Part shown: positions 62,860-64,000 of the stretch, one piece after another
Layout: each line of letters opens with the position of its first letter
Numbering within the stretch: the stretch's first letter is position 1
Assembly (NCBI RefSeq): GCF_013114625.1
Contig: NZ_VTXD01000015.1
Location: forward strand, 1 to 64,000
Direction of reading: 5' to 3'
DNA length: 64,000 bases
From: Vibrio sp. 99-70-13A1
Lineage (GTDB): Bacteria > Pseudomonadota > Gammaproteobacteria > Enterobacterales > Vibrionaceae
The notes under the pieces: model-generated
The model's database searches: none
The model's input: only the letters and a program-made list of their open reading frames with translations
What the model was told of the DNA's origin: nothing
Made by a program: the position numbers and the translations under genes

Positions 62860-64000
62860 GTGATTATACATCCCAAAAGTGCGGTGCTTTCTTTGAGCAT
62901 GAGCATCATGGCGGCTGTTATGCCTGCCACTTTATATTCGAATATTGCTTTTGCGGGCGAGAGCCTTGTGGTGAGCAAAACCTACAATTCAAATCTGCAA
63001 CTCAAGAATCTTATTGAGATGGCGTTATCTCATGACGCCAGTAGAAAGCAGTACTTTTCTCAATCGCAAGCGATGCGAGAGTCTGGTGTCGCTAGTGCAA
63101 CCTTGATGGATCCGAAACTGAAAGTGGGTTTTGGAGGGCTGCCTGTTGAGTCATTTAAGTTTGATGAAGACCCTATGACCAATATTTCAGTGGGCTTAAT
63201 GCAACAATTCGAACGTGGCTCGACATTAGATTTGAATCGAAAAAAGGCAAATCAGCAAGCCAATGTTGTCGACCATCAAGTTCAAGTTCGTGAATATGAA
63301 ATTGCAAATAGCATGACTCAACTATGGCTAGAACTTGGCTATCTTCAGCATGCTGAGCTTCTCATTACAGAAACCCAAAGTCTGATGGTTGAGATGGAGC
63401 AGTATGTTAAGACCAATTATTCAATCGGTAAGAGTGAAGCGCAGGATTTACTGAATACTCAGCTTCAGGTGAATAAGCTTGATGAAAAGTTGCAAGCTAA
63501 CCAACAAATGCAACAACGAGTAGTCTCACAGCTGTCTGAATGGCTAGGTGGACTGGGGCTTAGAGAAGATTGGTTGGGTAAAGAGTTGCTAAATAGAGAG
63601 TGGCAGGGTGATAAGCGGTTCGATGACAATCGGTACAATTCATCTTCCTTGAGCCAAGTCAGCTTTGAATTGGATTGGGGACTCTTAGATTCACGCCTGA
63701 AAAATCATACCAGTGATACGCAATTTTATGCGCTTCTCAATCAACACCCTATGGCTCAAATGGCGGATGCTACCATTTCTGCAAATCGCACGCAAGTGGA
63801 AGTCGCAGAACAAGCTTTCACACCACAATTTGGTGTCGAGGTGATGTATGCCTACCGTCAAGCCGACAACATGATGGGCGAGCCTGCTTCTGATTTACTC
63901 AGTGCTTACCTGACTATGGATATCCCATTATTCACGGACAATCGACAAAATAAAAATCTCACCGCCGCTCAATATCAAGTGGGCGCTTCGCAATATCAAA
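62860..64000 (+). CDS. CusC/TolC-family outer-membrane efflux protein (3' end outside window)
   Basis: The frame is open to the window end and encodes ~380 residues of an outer-membrane factor. I used a GTG at 62860, with GGA eight bases upstream, which gives a complete signal peptide ending NIAFA; ATG 62899 is an alternative. Typical family features are LKNLIEMALSHDASRKQYFSQSQ, PKLKVGFGGLP, the coiled-coil NSMTQLWLELGYLQHAELLITETQSL and AYLTMDIPLF. There is no lipobox cysteine. It is probably the first efflux gene of a CusCBA-type metal exporter continuing beyond the window. Confidence 0.85.
   Translation, partial: MIIHPKSAVLSLSMSIMAAVMPATLYSNIAFAGESLVVSKTYNSNLQLKNLIEMALSHDASRKQYFSQSQAMRESGVASATLMDPKLKVGFGGLPVESFKFDEDPMTNISVGLMQQFERGSTLDLNRKKANQQANVVDHQVQVREYEIANSMTQLWLELGYLQHAELLITETQSLMVEMEQYVKTNYSIGKSEAQDLLNTQLQVNKLDEKLQANQQMQQRVVSQLSEWLGGLGLREDWLGKELLNREWQGDKRFDDNRYNSSSLSQVSFELDWGLLDSRLKNHTSDTQFYALLNQHPMAQMADATISANRTQVEVAEQAFTPQFGVEVMYAYRQADNMMGEPASDLLSAYLTMDIPLFTDNRQNKNLTAAQYQVGASQYQ

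Overview
The window reads as a chromosomal segment of a marine gamma-proteobacterium, most probably a Vibrio. The four-gene wall-stress locus at 19627-24807 matches vxrA-vxrB-vxrC-vxrD in content and order. The Fhu-type siderophore locus, the Fur-boxed class Ib ribonucleotide reductase and the suf operon also fit a Vibrio. All calls rest on reading the sequence and on family knowledge; no database was searched.

Layout. (1) 1-3094: AT-rich three-gene defence module, cut by the window edge, matching the hydrolase variant of Detocs (kinase DtcA, receiver DtcB, receiver-hydrolase DtcC). (2) 3649-11640: hydroxamate siderophore import (fhuB, fhuD, fhuC, TonB receptor) behind Fur boxes, divergent from an ABC exporter. 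(3) 11703-16605: accessory island with an IS982-family remnant, a small lipoprotein, a membrane protein, and a DUF2971 gene followed by a TIR-like gene. (4) 16857-19107: a DUF3429-like membrane protein, glutathione peroxidase and nucleoside hydrolase. (5) 19627-24807: vxrABCD. (6) 25367-35446: a YcxB-like protein, nrdHIEF and, divergently, sufABCDSE, with Fur boxes on both sides of the shared intergenic region. (7) 35702-41509: CatB acetyltransferase, Crp/Fnr regulator, a 20-bp repeat array, an isoprenylcysteine-methyltransferase-like protein, two spondin-domain proteins and a two-component system. (8) 41604-49534: RND efflux operon with an orphan ABC transmembrane domain and an AraC/GyrI regulator, then a MATE pump. 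(9) 49930-55202: porin, PCu(A)C-type copper chaperone, tetraheme NapC/NirT cytochrome and a diheme cytochrome with DUF1566 domains, divergent from a LysR regulator. (10) 55309-58629: MarR with DUF2798 and DUF3861 genes, then an AT-rich pair of unknown genes. (11) 58723-61233: cytochrome c, TlpA-like, Sco and beta-propeller proteins. (12) 61678-64000: a DUF6653-like protein, a His/Met/Cys-rich protein and the start of a CusC-like outer-membrane channel.

Three themes recur. Iron: Fur-type boxes precede the siderophore, nrd and suf operons. Copper and electron transfer: the porin-PCuAC-multiheme operon, the Sco-TlpA-cytochrome operon and the CusC-like gene lie within 15 kb. Defence and accessory DNA: the Detocs module, the DUF2971/TIR-like pair and the 56919-58629 pair are AT-rich and look acquired. 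The segment is also rich in short tandem repeats with 7, 8, 9, 18, 20 and 21 bp units, some in frame inside genes.

The best candidates for undescribed biology are the DUF2971/TIR-like pair, the 440-aa plus 128-aa pair at 56919-58629, and the multiheme cytochrome/DUF1566 operon, which has no recognisable terminal reductase.
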